A stretch of 64,000 nt of DNA from Erigeron canadensis (GCF_010389155.1 NC_057769.1:14632735-14696734), one strand, 5' to 3'; shown: positions 35,265-48,401, numbered from the stretch's first letter. The notes: generated from the sequence alone by a model not told the origin. Made by a program: numbers and translations.

Positions 35265-37078
35265 AATAGAATGAATGCAATTGTTTTTTAATTAAACCTT
35301 AAAATTAAAAAAATGAAATAAGATATAAATTTACCTTTTGCCTGTCTGTAATGAAAGTGAAGTTATAATTAGCTTGCAAATCAAGATCATCCCCAAGATA
35401 CTGTAGAAACCATGACCAGGATTCCCTATTTTCAGCTTCAACAACTGCATATGCCACTGGATAAATGCCATTATTTGAGTCCACCCCAATAGCAGTCAAA
35501 ACCTGACCTGGGTAAGGACCCTATATGAAAGCACCATCCAACCCAATCAGCTCCCGGCCACATGCTTTGAACCCTGCTTTTAGAGATCCCAGACAAATGT
35601 ATATCCTCTTGAGCTGCCTTGTCGTGTCATTTAGGTTATATGTACACTCTAATTCTGTTTTGACAGTGGTACCAGGATTTTGTAGCTTCAACTCCCCACA
35701 ATAATCTCTTAGCAATGCATACTGAGTATGATAATCACCCTTGCAGTCTACGTTTGCATGTTGTTTAGCCCTAAAAGCCTTCATCCAAGATACACTGACC
35801 TGCAATTTCTGTTCAAGTTCTTTTTGAAGTGCCCTTGTAGGAATACCTAGATTTCTGTTGATCTGTTCTCTTATTTTTGATGCCATGTACTTAGATGTAC
35901 AATGCTTTATCTCCTTGGATTGCAAACATGTGTGTGTACCTTTAAAGGTCTTTATCATCCATGTTTTTTGTTTAGGTAGTTTACTACAATGCAAAACCCA
36001 AGGACATATATTATTGGAATCTTTGCAAGTGGATGAATTAGGGTTAGATGGTTGTTTCCCATTATCTCTAGGCCCAATTGGATGTTTGGATGGACCATTA
36101 TCAGGCCCAACAACTGCTGGGACCACACCATCACATACTGCCCTCACTCTCCTTTTATCATTAAACACTAACTTAATGCTTCTCCTATTCTCAACTGAAT
36201 ATACCTTAACAAGTTACTTCAATTCTGATGAATCACCAAACACTTGTGTAAAATAGAATGGAGCATTATCACTGGAAACTGATTGTTGTTCTTTTCTCAA
36301 CTTTCTTAACAACCTATCATTATTCCTATCAATGTCATTAGCATCAATATCACTTCCACTGTCAAAGTATTCAGTGTTTATTACTTCAAGTTCATCATCA
36401 CAATCAGGAGAATGAATCTGGTTATTCAATACATTTCCACCAACACTTTGTTGAGACAAATTTAACATGTAACCTGACATGTCCACATTCACATCAGTCA
36501 AGACATTATCATCCTCTACAAGCACTTCATCATCACACTCTTTATGTTGCACTCCATGATCATCCTTATTCTCCTCACCTTCAGTATCTTGATTTTCCCT
36601 CTCAGTCTCACTTTCTAGTACTAACCTCCTACGTAGTTCTTTGTTTGTTAACTGTCTAACACTTTTTCTAGCAATTTTTTGGTAAGTCTAAGAGAGGCAG
36701 ATTGAGTTTGTTTGCTCAGAGAGGTACATAGAATGAGTTTGGTCACCCTAGGAGAGACAACAAGCAACTTGTCCATATGATGTTCAACAATCAAATTTTT
36801 GCATTTACACTCACCAGAAATAAACTGAATCATGGTTTCCAAGTCATCATCAGAGTAAATTGGAAGACCTCCCAAGGTAAAGGAACAATAAGGTTTAATG
36901 AACTCAAAAGACTTAATTATACTTTCACTATAAACCATATTTCTCATTATAACATTCATTTCAACCAAAGAAAATTTTTCAAGTCCACAAAATCGACATA
37001 AGTAGTCATACCAGAGTATGTGCATATGGAATTTTCCTCCACAACCATACCTCCATGATGAATGTTCAGTGTACACAT
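35265..37078 (-). pseudogene. MURA-like transposase, broken
   Basis: On the minus strand the protein starts at 37078 (MCTLNIHHGG, the usual MURA opening). It shifts frame near 36975 in a T-run and continues through an acidic region (36552-36214). One stop lies near 36214-36168. A DNA-binding region (36168-35521) has CPWVLHCSKLP and FKGTHTC. The first catalytic aspartate lies in GLDGAFI at about 35540, directly followed by a TAG where the family has lysine. Then VLTAIGVDSNNGIYPVAYA and the second aspartate in TDRQK at about 35340. The third catalytic residue and the SWIM finger are deleted. It would have cut and joined the element's ends. Confidence 0.85.
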
Positions 37079-37601
37079 GGTAGGTTGTCTATCTGCAAAA
37101 ACTTAAATAAATAAATTTGTTAAATATAGAAAATATAAAAAATAAACAATAACAAAAACGAAAATTAGGGTTATATAATAAAAAGATCGGAAATTTACCA
37201 TAAATTTCCCTAAGATCGTATTCTGGGCTTTCCTTGAGCGATTCTTCCAACTGGGCATTTATTTATTTATTTAGGGTTTAGGTTGGGTATGAATTAGGAA
37301 ATGAAGGTGTAATCGGGTATATATTGGGAACAAACATGGAGGTAGGGGCTGCTTTTGGTGTAAAATACAAGTTTAACCTTCCACGTGAGAGCCACGTGAC
37401 TTGAGTTAACGATCCGTCCACGTCCGTTAGACGGAGATATGTCAATTGTGCAAAATTGCAAACCGTGGTATGACTCGGGTAATTTTTTGCAATTAGGTAT
37501 GAATTGTGAAATTTGGTGTATTCGCCAGGTACCAAATTTGTAATTTACCCTTATACCCTAATTTAAATGTATGAACATCTAATACTAATAATATCGTAAA
37601 C

Positions 37602-37637
37602 CCCGTGTCCGGTGTTGGACACGGGTCTAAAATCTAG
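37602..37637 (+). mobile_element. Helitron 3' terminus (plus strand)
   Basis: A perfect 9-bp stem, CCCGTGTCC (37602-37610) with GGACACGGG (37617-37625), loop GGTGTT, then TCTAAAATCTAG and T. This is the full Helitron 3' signature. The body must lie to the left, so the Mutator-like element 52 bp away could be a passenger. Confidence 0.7.
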
Positions 37638-38465
37638 TAATATAACATAGGGTATCCTTTTAAATCAATGTGTTTCATATTGCATTATCTAATATAATTT
37701 TCTTGCTATGAATCAAACGATAGTTAGGCCTTTCCCTAAGCGGGTCGTCGACCCCTCTTCGACAGGACTTTGACCACGATTCCATAGGGAGTGACCTCGT
37801 CGACGGGTTCTTCCTTCGTGGCCTTTCGATTGATCGATGCATGTTGATGAGAAGGAGGGAGAAGAAGTGGGGCCAAGCTGTAGTTTTTTCGTTTCTTTTT
37901 TGTATTGTTTGCCTTTATATATATATATATATATATATTTGTTACATGAGTATTGAGGTTTTTATGGAAGAAATTGAAGCAGATATGGTGTGTGAAGAAG
38001 AAGGCTTATTTGCAATTTAATATTTGTTTTTTAAGACTTTGTATTTGTTTGAAATTCCATTATGCCCCCTCTAGTTTACATACCTTGCATATTTAGATAA
38101 ATATACTTATAATATTCATATTAATGTTACACTAAATATTAATGATATACTAGTATTTAGTTTTTAAGTTAATGTAATTATAATGTAATGTTTGATTTAA
38201 AAATAATTTGTATTTTTTGGATATATATATATATATATATAAAATAAATAAAACTTGTGGAAGATGTGTGGAAGAGGGGTTATAGGGAGTGAGTGTGGAA
38301 GAGGTGGATGAAGAGAGAGAAAAACTGATGTGACAGTGTGGAAGAGGTGTTGATGAGTCTAGCTTAGGGAGAGGGAGTAGCTGCCAAGATTCTCTATTAG
38401 AATACAATATTTTGATTTAAAGGGCACCATTGAAATTTATTCTTTGTACATCATAAGTTGATAAC
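37638..38465. other. No gene seen; (AT)n microsatellites
   Basis: Pure AT dinucleotide runs at about 37916-37938 and 38221-38240. A GC-richer stretch at 37735-37850 (gggtcgtcgacccctcttcg) is not recognised. Confidence 0.5.
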
Positions 38466-40380
38466 CAATAACTATGGCAAACAGATAAAGATTTTATATA
38501 GTTCTAGTAACTTTATAAGTAAATTTAAGGGAATCTTTACCTTTGGATTAAAATTAAATGTTAGAATTCAAGGATAATTTTTTAAACTTGATCATTGATT
38601 TTAATTTAATGATCAAAATCTCACAACTTTACCTATAAAGTTAGAGGATCTGAATCCATGACAAACCATTCAATAACTTTGAAAGTTACATCGCTCTGAA
38701 TTACCATTAATCGATCTATGATAAACAATTTAATCTATTTTCAAACTTTGAAAGTTACATCGGTCTAAATTACCATTCAATAACTTTCTTTGGCAAGCCA
38801 TTTGGTAACCTATTATACGGAATTACGCAACACCCCAAATGGATGAGCCTAACTTTTAAAGTCAAAGGTCAAAATATCTACAGATTTTGTTGATAATATC
38901 AATTACTGTATCTTTTCCATACTTCGGTGATTTGCTGATAAAAAACTTGGATATATGTCTTGATTTTGGTACTTTGTTTATGATTTAAGAAAAGACATTT
39001 CATATATATATATATATATGGGAAGTGAATACGAAGCTGTTAGACACTTAAGTTGGGTGAAAAATCTCTCACATACCTTTTTTTAAACCATAAAAATCAT
39101 GGGGGGGCAATAACTATGGCAAACAGATAAAGATTTTATATAGTTCAAGTAACTTTATAAGTAAATTTAAGGGAATCTTTACCTTTGGATTAAAATTAAA
39201 TGTTAGAATTCAAGGATAATTTTTTAAACTTGATCATTGATTTTAATTTAATGATCAAAATCTCACAACTTTACCTATAAAGTTAGCGGATCTGAATCCA
39301 TGACAAACCATTCAATAACTTTGAAAGTTACATCGCTCTGAATTACCATTAATCTATGATAAACAATTTAATCTATTTTCAAACTTTGAAAGTTACATCG
39401 GTCTGAATTACCATTCAATAACTTTCTTTGGCAAGCCATTTGGTAACCTATTATACGGAATTACGCAACACCCCAAATGGATGAGCCTAACTTTTAAAGT
39501 CAAAGGTCAAAATATCTACAGATTTTGTTGATAACATCAATTACTGTATCTTTTCCATACTTCGGTGATTTGCTGATAAAAAACTTGGATATATGTCTTG
39601 ATTTTGGTACTTTGTTTATGATTTAAGAAAAGACATTTCATATATATATATATATATATGGGAAGTGAATACGAAGCTGTTAGACACTTAAGTTGGGTGA
39701 AAAATCTCTCACATACCTTTTTTTAAACCATAAAAATCATGGGGGGCAATAACTATGGCAAACAGATAAAGATTTTATATAGTTCAAGTAACTTTATAAG
39801 TAAATTTAAGGGAATCTTGACCTTTGGATTAAAATTAAATGTTAGAATTCAAGGATAATTTTTTAAACTTGATCATTGATTTTAATTTAATGATCAAAAT
39901 CTCACAACTTTACCTATTAAGTTAGAGGATCTGAATCCATGACAAACCATTCAATAACTTTGAAAGTTACATCGCTCTGAATTACCATTAATCTATGATA
40001 AACAATTTAATCTATTTTCAAACTTTGAAAGTTACATCGGTCTGAATTACCATTCAATAACTTTCTTTGGCAAGCCATTTGGTAACCTATTATACGGAAT
40101 TACGCAACACCCCAAATGGATGAGCCTAACTTTTAAAGTCAAAGGTCAAAATATCTACAGATTTTGTTGATAACGTCAATTACTGTATCTTTTCCATACT
40201 TCGGTGATTTGCTGATAAAAAACTTGGATATATGTCTTTATTTTGGTACTTTGTTTATGATTTAAGCGCAGACATTTCATATATATATATATGGGAAGTG
40301 AATACGAGGCTGTTAGACACCTAAGTTGGGTGAAAAACCCCTCACATACCTTTTTTTAAACCATAAAAATCATGGGGGGC
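38466..40380. repeat. Three tandem copies of a unit of about 640 bp
   Basis: Copies start at 38466, 39108 and 39747 (caataactatggcaaacag) and each ends in a run like aaaccataaaaatcatgggg. They are nearly identical; differences include a short deletion of atcg near 38712 relative to copies 2 and 3, G-run length, (AT)n length and single substitutions. No ORF. The unit's right end is the left arm of a MITE. Confidence 0.9.
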
Positions 40381-40474
40381 CAAATATTATTCAAAGAAAA
40401 ATATTAAAATATTGGTATGTGAGGGGTTATTCACCCAACTTGGGCGCATAACAACTCCATACTCACTTTTCTCA
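40291..40474. mobile_element. MITE with TIRs of about 60 bp
   Basis: The left arm ATGGGAAGTGAATACGAGGC through acccctcacatacc and the right arm ggtatgtgaggggttattca through cactttt are inverted repeats with moderate mismatches. It is flanked by TA-repeat DNA. Only the third tandem unit keeps both arms; units one and two have the left arm alone. Confidence 0.75.
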
Positions 40475-41453
40475 TATATATATACTAGCTTATTAACCCG
40501 GGTTCAACCCGGGCATATTGATAAAAGTTTTATAAAAACATATCTTCGTTATTGAAGCTGCAGCAGTCCAACGGTACTCATAACCTTGAAATAAGATACC
40601 TTATAATTAACTTATTAACCTGCATAATATGCGAATAATTTAAAATTCTATTATCACAAAATTATTGAAATGATTACCATGTATATATTATTAGAGTTTT
40701 TAAAGAAAATAAAAATGCAATAAATTTTAAAAGGAAAGTTTTTATGACATCATAAATAAATAAAGTTAAATAAACAAAACTTTAAGAATAAATTTAAAAA
40801 TGACAAATAAGTTATTTATTTAAATTAGTGATGTCATAACAATCTTCTTTTATTTAGTATATATATATATATATAGAACAATACCATAAATTCATTTTTT
40901 TTATTTTCATTTTCATTTTTGAATAGAGAGTTAGTAGTTAATATTTAACATTCAAGATAGCACAGTGACATCCAATTATGCGGTATGTGGAGCATGAACC
41001 ACGAATGTCTAAAATGAAACTAAGGACTCCCCCTTAAAAAAAAAAAAAAAAAACTTCTACAAATGTAAGAAGTGGGTCTAACAATTCATTTACTTTTAGC
41101 TTTTATAAATTCTATATGAATAATAATTAAATTTTACTTCAAAATGTTAAGTAATACAAACATATCATTACTTTTAGATTGTAAAAACTCGTCTCAAGAT
41201 AAGCGTTACATTCTTATATCAGTCTTGACTCAAGTTAGGGGCTCAAAGGGTCAAGGATTTCCTAACTTGACTCAAGTTAGAGGGTTAATTTGAGAGAATC
41301 CCAATCCCAATTTAATAGCGAAACTAAATAATGAATTTGCAACATGACAAATATAACTCCAGTTTTCAAACTAACAAACGTAGTCTCAAACACATGAATC
41401 GTATTACACGTATAAATTAAGGTATTGTGATAAATAAATATAGGAAAACCATA

Positions 41454-41620
41454 GTCAACATATCCATGATTGTATTTGATTTTACTATCAAAATAAACGT
41501 ACAAAATAACTATTCAACAATAGCACAAACCACAAAGTCAACATATCCATGATAGTATTGGATTTTACTATCAAAATAAACGGATAAAATAACTATTCAA
41601 CAATAGTACAAACCACAAAT
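41454..41620. repeat. 83-bp tandem duplication
   Basis: Two copies starting gtcaacatatccatgat at 41454 and 41537, differing at about five positions. Confidence 0.8.
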
Positions 41621-41666
41621 AAGATATGATCAGTTTATTATCATCCATGAATAGATAATAATAGAG

Positions 41667-42652
41667 TTAAGTACTTTTGTCATCATTGTGGTTTTTTGAT
41701 TTCACCCTTTTCATCTTCGACGTTAACTTTTGGCCAAAATCATCTATGTGGTTTGCGTTTTGTCTCTGGATCCGTTAACCCCCTCAACGTGAGGGGCGTC
41801 TATGTCTTTTCATCCATCTTCATGGTTTGTCTTAATGGTTAAGAGCAGAATTCGTCCCTATGGTTTGTCTTTTTTGTATTTTTCATCATTGTCTTTAACA
41901 AATCTTCAAACAAGAATTTAATCAAAAACCAAAACAAATCAAATCAAAAACATATATATACCTACATATGAGTATCTAATTTAATACCGGTACGGCTAAT
42001 TTAATTTATTCTATTTTTTTTTATAAAAATGTTATAAAACTTATTACAATTTAACGAAAATAGTCAAAGTATAATTACAATTCGCTCAAAAATAATACAA
42101 CATAGATAATTTATAACAAAATACAAGTTTTAAAGTTCAAAAACTAAAAAAAATAACAATAAAGTATTATAAAAATAATATTTAAAAACAATAAAAAATG
42201 AGAATAGGAAATACAGGAACAATAATATCGAAAAATACCGAAAGTAGTTGTACAGTAGTACCCTCCGATACCGTGTTAAAGGGTAGTACTACCCGAAGTA
42301 GTTGTTTGCATTTGAAGGTGATTGACTAGATCTTCAAATGTAAGTTTATATAGGTTTTTGTATTGTTTGGATTAAGTTGTTACCGGTAATTTTTATTTGT
42401 TTTGTTTTGTTCGAAAGGTTCTTCTGGATTTGTTAACGGTGAGTATGAAAAATGCAAAAACGACGAACAAAAGGGACGATTTTTGCACTTAACTCTATAC
42501 AAAAGACGAAAATGTCCTTCACGTGGCTTGCATGTGGGGGGTTAACGGCAGAGACGAAATGCAAACCACGGGAATGATTTTGGCCAAAAGTAGTTAACAA
42601 CGAGGATGAAAAGTACGAAATCAAACAACCACAGGGACGAAAAAAGTACTTA
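41667..42652. mobile_element. Long-TIR element, Mutator-like or similar, non-autonomous
   Basis: 986 bp with inverted ends: TTAAGTACTTTTGTCATC at 41667 against the complement of AAAAAAGTACTTA ending at 42652. The arms stay similar for about 200 bp, sharing words for ttttggccaaaatcat, gtttgcgttttgtctct and ccgttaaccccc. The centre is AT-rich with no ORF. No exact target duplication was found. Confidence 0.65.
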
Positions 42653-43411
42653 GAGACATTGTATAACTTTTAATAACGTGTTGTAATTTTTATATAGTAT
42701 TATACACACGTGTATTTTACATATATTTAGTGAACTAATTATATTTTACGTTATTAGTGCTCAGGCCCGTCCAATAGATGGGTAGTATCAGAATATATTA
42801 ATGAAAGTTAAAAAATTAGAATTCAAGTATATTAAATAGATATCGAATAAAATTAAAATACCTAAAAATAAACATAAAACGATTCAACTAAGGCAAAAAT
42901 TTGAAAAAGTAATGCGTAATAAACCAATTTTTCGGGAAAGACTCAATGATTTCTTCAAAAGTTCTGAAATCAAATGGTGCATAAGACCGGAATAGTTGTC
43001 AAAAACTTTGACCAGAGTGTCGGACTGAAAGGTGATATTATATGTATGATCCGAGTAACGCCAGGTCCAGCGCTTGGAAATTTGCTAACTGAATAACTAC
43101 TCCATCGGTCAAAATACTCCTAAAATTTCTACCCATTCACCATTGACTGAGCCATGTATGGTCGTGCCCTGCAAATAGCAAAAAAAAAAAAAAAAAGGAA
43201 AAATCTGGTAAGTTCTCTTATAAAGTTTCTATGTATTATTAATAATGTACCCGTGGTCGAAACAGAGCTTTCTTTTATATCAAACTATATATCAATCAAT
43301 AAACATAAACATATATTAATAACTAAAAACTAAAGAAGTTGCATTGCGTACGAAGATCACGTACTAATTCATGATGGGTAAGTTTCTACCTCAAAAATCT
43401 CTATATATTGT

Positions 43412-45990
43412 AACACCCCACCGTTGGCGGAAACATGAGGTGTCATGAAAAGTACAACACGACATGGAATTGCATAGATACTGCTATATGAAATAGAATA
43501 TAATGAATATATTCCCAAAACATGAGTTCAAAGGCATGACAATGCTAGGAAAGCTTATTACAAGTACATCCATAAAAGGAATAAACCAAGGCATGCAACC
43601 TTAAAGTCTGACAAAAGTAAGGAGCTCTAGTCTCCAAAGTCCAGTCCTAGCATGAAAGTCCTTATCCCTGAATACCCCGAGTACCTGAAAAGTATACTAA
43701 AACTTGTCAACACAAAGGTTGGTGAGTTCGTGGTTTTAGTCAAAAGGTCTAGTCAAAGAAATAAGTCTTTTGTCGATTCTTTAAAGTCTAAACAAGTATT
43801 AGTTCAATACATAATGAGCAGAGTTACGCCATAATATGTCAAAAGTCTTAAGTCTCATGCCTCATGTCTCATGTCTCAAAGTCTCGATGTCTCAAAGACT
43901 CAATGTCTCAATGTCTCAAAGTCCAGCCTTACGGTACCTGCCTTAGTCCAAGTCTCAAGTCTCATGTCCAAGTCTCAAACTCATACAATAAGCACATCCA
44001 AACCATAAATCACAACAATAAACACATAAATCACACACATATAAACAAAATCAAGCACGTCAAATGACACAAGTAACTCTATACGCACAGGCTCCGTATT
44101 GAACATAAACAGGAATCGACAAAACTGTTTGAAAAATAAGTATATTTTCCACCCCAAAACTTGTAAAAAGAGGGGCTACGAAACTCACCTGAAAAGTGTT
44201 ATGACAGTATAATGAAAGAGCACGACAAGCACAATCAAAGTCCACGACAAGCACAATCAAAGTCCACGACAATCAACACCTATCAATAATACATGACAAG
44301 TCAAAATGAACGTCTTTTGTCTTAAGTCTTAGCCTATTAGAAATGCCTTTAAGTCCATATGTCTTTATTTTACTTTTAAAACGACGTTTGTTAAAATTTA
44401 CGGGATTCGAATAAACCGAACAAGAGTCTGGATTTGACACCAATGACCTTTCTTAAGTTTAAAATACATTATTTTATCAATACAACCTGATTCGCAATCA
44501 TTACATAGCCCAAAATAAGTTTTACTCGAATTTAATCAAAACTAGACGAAACCAGAGATTTTAACCGAAAAGCTTACGAAACCGAAACGAGTAGAGGTTG
44601 AGCTTAACCTAATGGTTGAACTCGACCAGCTAAAGCCCAAATATGTTATTTTAAAATCTTTTATTTATATGTTAGCCAATTGGACAAAAACTACACTTTT
44701 TGGAGAAAACTAGTTAAGTTTAAGAACCGATTAAGCGCGTATGGACACGAAATGCCAAAGAAATCGATTATATGAGTAGGGAAGTGGTTGGAATCGACCA
44801 TGACAGGTGTAGTTTGACCTGGACAGATGTCAAAATGATTCTTTTTGAAGTCTGAAAGGTCCGAGAGTTAAAACAAGTCAGTTCGGGTCAAACTAGGAAC
44901 CTTATGAGCCGTTTAAGCGACAAAAGTCAACAGAGGGTCAACCTAGACCACCAGAGGTCGAGCTTGACCAGGTAGAGGTCGAGCTAGACCTGCCTAGGTC
45001 GAGCTAGACCAGCCTAGGTCAAGCTAGGCCTGACCGGGGTCGGATTCATACGCGATTTAAGCAAAAACGAACGATTTTGACGTGATTTTGTTAAATTAAC
45101 GAGATCTAAGGCTAGCCAATTCATACCCATGAGTCTTGATTGCACAAAAGTGTCATAAATCAGTACAAAAAGGGTGAAGTTCGACCGATTTCATACATCA
45201 TGTGATTGACAATTGCACAAACCTTAATTTTGGATACGAAAACTACTAGTTTTCGAGTCTTTTAGCCAAGTAAAGGATATCTTTAATTTTTGTAGTTGCA
45301 CAAAATCCAAATTACATGAGTGCATAATGTATCAAATCAAAGCCTTAATCAAGGTTCAGTTCGTTTCTTACACACAATTGTAAACGAAATTGCACAATCA
45401 ACAATTAAAGACATGATTCGCTTAGCCTTTGATAAGAACCGAAAAGTAGTTACATAAATATGTTAAGGGCCAAATTAAAAACATGAAAATCAGTACCTTT
45501 TTATGATTTTGATGAAGAAAATGATAACAAACACTAGTTTCTTGATCGAAGATTAAAGCCTTGATTGATTTGCAAGCGTTTAGAGCCGAAATCGACAGAA
45601 TGATTTAAGAGAAGATTTGAAAGACAAACTCTTTTCTCTTCTTGCCTATGAAATCTGAATTTTTTTGTGAAGAAAGGGTGTTTTTCAAAAAAAAAACCTT
45701 AGAAAGAAATCTTATGTGTGTAAACCCTTTTGATGGAATGAAAGATCAAGTTTATATAGGCATGTATATGGTTGAATTCAACCATGGTCGAACTCAACCA
45801 GGTCGACCTCAACCAGGTCAAACTCGACCGAAATCTGGAAAATAGATTCTTTTACGAAAACGTGGCCGCTTGAATCGTCAAAAACGGAGTTACGGTTTGA
45901 AAGTTATGACCAAAACAAAATCAATACGTTTTTCTGTTGTTGACTCGTTTAATTAATTAAAACGACGCCATATACGGCAAAGGTAAATGA
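43412..45990. repeat. LTR-like stretch with internal short repeats, unresolved
   Basis: Starts tgtaacaccccaccg at 43412, a word common at starts of plant LTRs. It contains a tata run (tttatatagg) at 45750, catgtctcaaagt-type repeats at 43850-43985, a 26-bp repeat (cacgacaagcacaatcaaag) at 44219-44272, and a ggtcgagctagacc family at 44930-45035 echoed at 45775-45835. No matching second LTR or PBS was seen. No real gene. Confidence 0.35.
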
Positions 45991-47974
45991 TATCCGTTGA
46001 TTCGCTTAATGTTTTGAAAGTTCATTTTAACTTTATTTGGCATTTCTTTGAGGCAACTAGTCTTCCTCAATCATTTGCTCCAATTCTTAAAAAGTTAAAG
46101 GCACTAGTACTCAATAAACATGTCTTGTCTTATTCATACTCTAATCCAATCCATATAGCCACACGTCTAAAGACTTAAAATTGATAGTTAATAACCTTCT
46201 ACAAACGGAAAAGTATAGTCAAACGAACGCTTAGGTGACGGTTGTCGTATATATATTCATAGTAAATTGATTCTTGATGACAACTTTTGATGTTTTTTTT
46301 ATTCAAAGCTAATTCAAGAGTACTTTTCTTATACAACGAAAAGCTAGCGAACAAACAGTAATTTCTTTTGGTTTCCATCAAATATAGACGATTTAAAAAC
46401 TTACACAGTAACAGTATGATTCGAGCAACCATCAATATACCCAATATCACTACTTAATCAATACGAAAGCTAAAGAAGAAACATATGAAATTAACTCCAT
46501 ATGAATATTGATTTCAGTTAAATAAAAAGAGAAACAAAAAGTGTATACTATATAATTTGAAAAATACATATCAATCATCAACAAAGACCATCTCGAACGT
46601 TTTGATTTTTCTTCGGGTTCTTCCACTCTGAAACAGTGCATATATGCACAACACGGAGTCGTAACATGTGCTTGCTTAAGATCTTCAAGATGAACTAATG
46701 CGGTCTTATTTTTTGTTGTTGAAGAAGAATCCTTAATGAACCTATAATGGACAACAAACTAAATTAAAAGAGATAATGATAACAATAACATAAGAATTCA
46801 ATGTTAAATGATAATAATAATGATTAAATATGAACAAAGTAAATAAATAAAAAAACTTTTTTGGTAGTTGATCTTAGGGTTTTTTTTTGGCCGTAGGTTT
46901 TTTTTAGTTGAGAATATGCGAGAATTTTTTATAGATTGTATATATATAGATAATAATAATAATAAAGATTTTTTTATTAAAGGTCGGTCATTTATTAAAA
47001 AAAAATAAAAAAATAAAGGATTAATAAAGAGGAAGTATTAGGCTAAAGGATAAGAATTAGGGTACCCCAACCTCCTCTTTTAATTATATTATAGATAGAT
47101 TGGTTTTAGTGTTTATGGTTCATAGGACATCGAACTTTTATCTTAGTCAAATTAAACGAACAATATGGCATCAACCGTGATGATCATTATCTCAAAACAA
47201 TATGCATGAACAATGAATATTATAAATTAGTGGATTTATAAGGCCGCACTGCAAGCTTCAGCTATCGTGTTTACGTGTATAGTTACGTTCAAATGTTTGC
47301 GATATAAAAAATAAAAAGACAAAACAGGTTGACAGACAACTAAATACATAGAAAAGACTATAAACATATATGTCTACGTTTGTTATATCACACATAAATA
47401 AATATGATAAACCTGCTTAAAATTTTGCATATTAAACAAATATGTTTTACGAGTATTTAACTAAAAAAAAAACAAGAAGCAAACTGACAGACAGATGCGC
47501 AAGAAGAACCAAAAAAAATTGCGATGTGGTAAAATCCGAAAGGTAATACAGGGTGGAACATAAAGAAAGAAATGTAAAAAAACCACAAAAAGTAATAAAT
47601 AAGCCTGCTTAAAATTTCTTCATATTAAATACTCCGTACATAAATTCTTTATTAGAAAGAATTTAAAAAACGGAGCAAAAAAAACCATTATAACAATAAT
47701 ATGAATGAACCAAATTAAAAATAAAAATAAAAGAAATCTAATAAAACCTTAAATAAAAATATTATGATAAACCCGTTAAAAATTTTGACATATTAAAAAA
47801 AAGAAAGATAAGCAAACTAGCAGGCAACTGCATAACCATCTACTAGCTTGTTTCACTATTCATCATTTCATTCCCCTATATAATATGCCATAATGTGATG
47901 ATATGTTTATTATCTCCTGTCACAAAATCACATATCATAAGCCATGAATATGTACTATTAGTAGAATAAAGATT
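45991..47974. other. No gene seen; AT-rich intergenic
   Basis: A and T rich, with many runs. Small ORFs have no recognisable motif. Confidence 0.4.
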
Positions 47975-48016
47975 TCTATTATACCTCACTATCTCTTATA
48001 ATTTATAATAATTATC

Positions 48017-48401
48017 ACACTCCCCCTCTTAACACTTTTTAACAACATCTCTCATAAAAATGTCCCCATACAAAATGATCATTCTACCCTTAATGAATTA
48101 ATTAATTTCTTTTATTTATTCACTAATTAAAACATCTCCATTTAAAATACCTATAATTTTTTTACTGAAATAATTTACAGCATAGACCAATCAACTTCTA
48201 AAATAACTACACTACCTTTTTACATTATCTACTTTATAAAAGTTATCACACACTCTCTCTTAACACTTTTCAACACTCCATCTCTCATAAAAATGTTCCC
48301 ATGCAACCATTGTACCCTTAATGAATTAGTTAATTTTCTTTTATTTATTCACTAATTAAAACATCTCTATTTAAAATACCTATAATCCCTTAATGAAATA
48401 A
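48017..48401. repeat. Tandem unit of about 231 bp, copy 1 and left part of copy 2
   Basis: cacactccccctcttaacac at 48017 recurs as cacactctctcttaacac at 48249. Following words (ctcataaaaatgt, cccttaatgaatta, ttatttattcactaattaaa) keep the same order in both. Copy 2 continues after the Helitron at 51279. Confidence 0.8.

Larger units (their letters stand above)
33726..37549. mobile_element. Mutator-like element with transposase remnant and GRF-finger ORF
   Basis: Terminal inverted repeats of about 200 bp: 33726-33930 starts GGTAAATTACAAATTTGG, and its complement ends at 37549. The two arms share words for ggtacctggcgaatacacc, acccgagtcatacc and gacgtggacggatcgttaa. Between them lie a MURA-type transposase on the minus strand and, converging on it, a GRF zinc-finger ORF on the plus strand. 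No exact 9-bp target duplication was found. The transposase has stops, a frameshift and a deletion, so the copy is not autonomous. Confidence 0.85.
40485..47095 (-). mobile_element. Candidate large Helitron, non-autonomous, minus strand
   Basis: The 3' end is strong: on the minus strand CCCGGGTT-G-AACCCGGG (40513-40497) is followed by AATAAGCTAG and T at 40484. The 5' end is inferred from the minus-strand TCTATAATATAATTAAAAGA beginning at 47095 after A (or at 47099). The 6.6 kb between holds no Rep or helicase ORF. It contains a long-TIR element (41667-42652), short tandem repeats and an LTR-like stretch. The two ends may not belong together. Confidence 0.4.

Noticed and set aside
35858..36256. 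132-residue plus-strand ORF
   Set aside because: Antisense of the MURA-like transposase.
38466..40380. CRISPR-like or satellite array
   Set aside because: Only three long units without spacers, and a plant genome; it is a tandem duplication.
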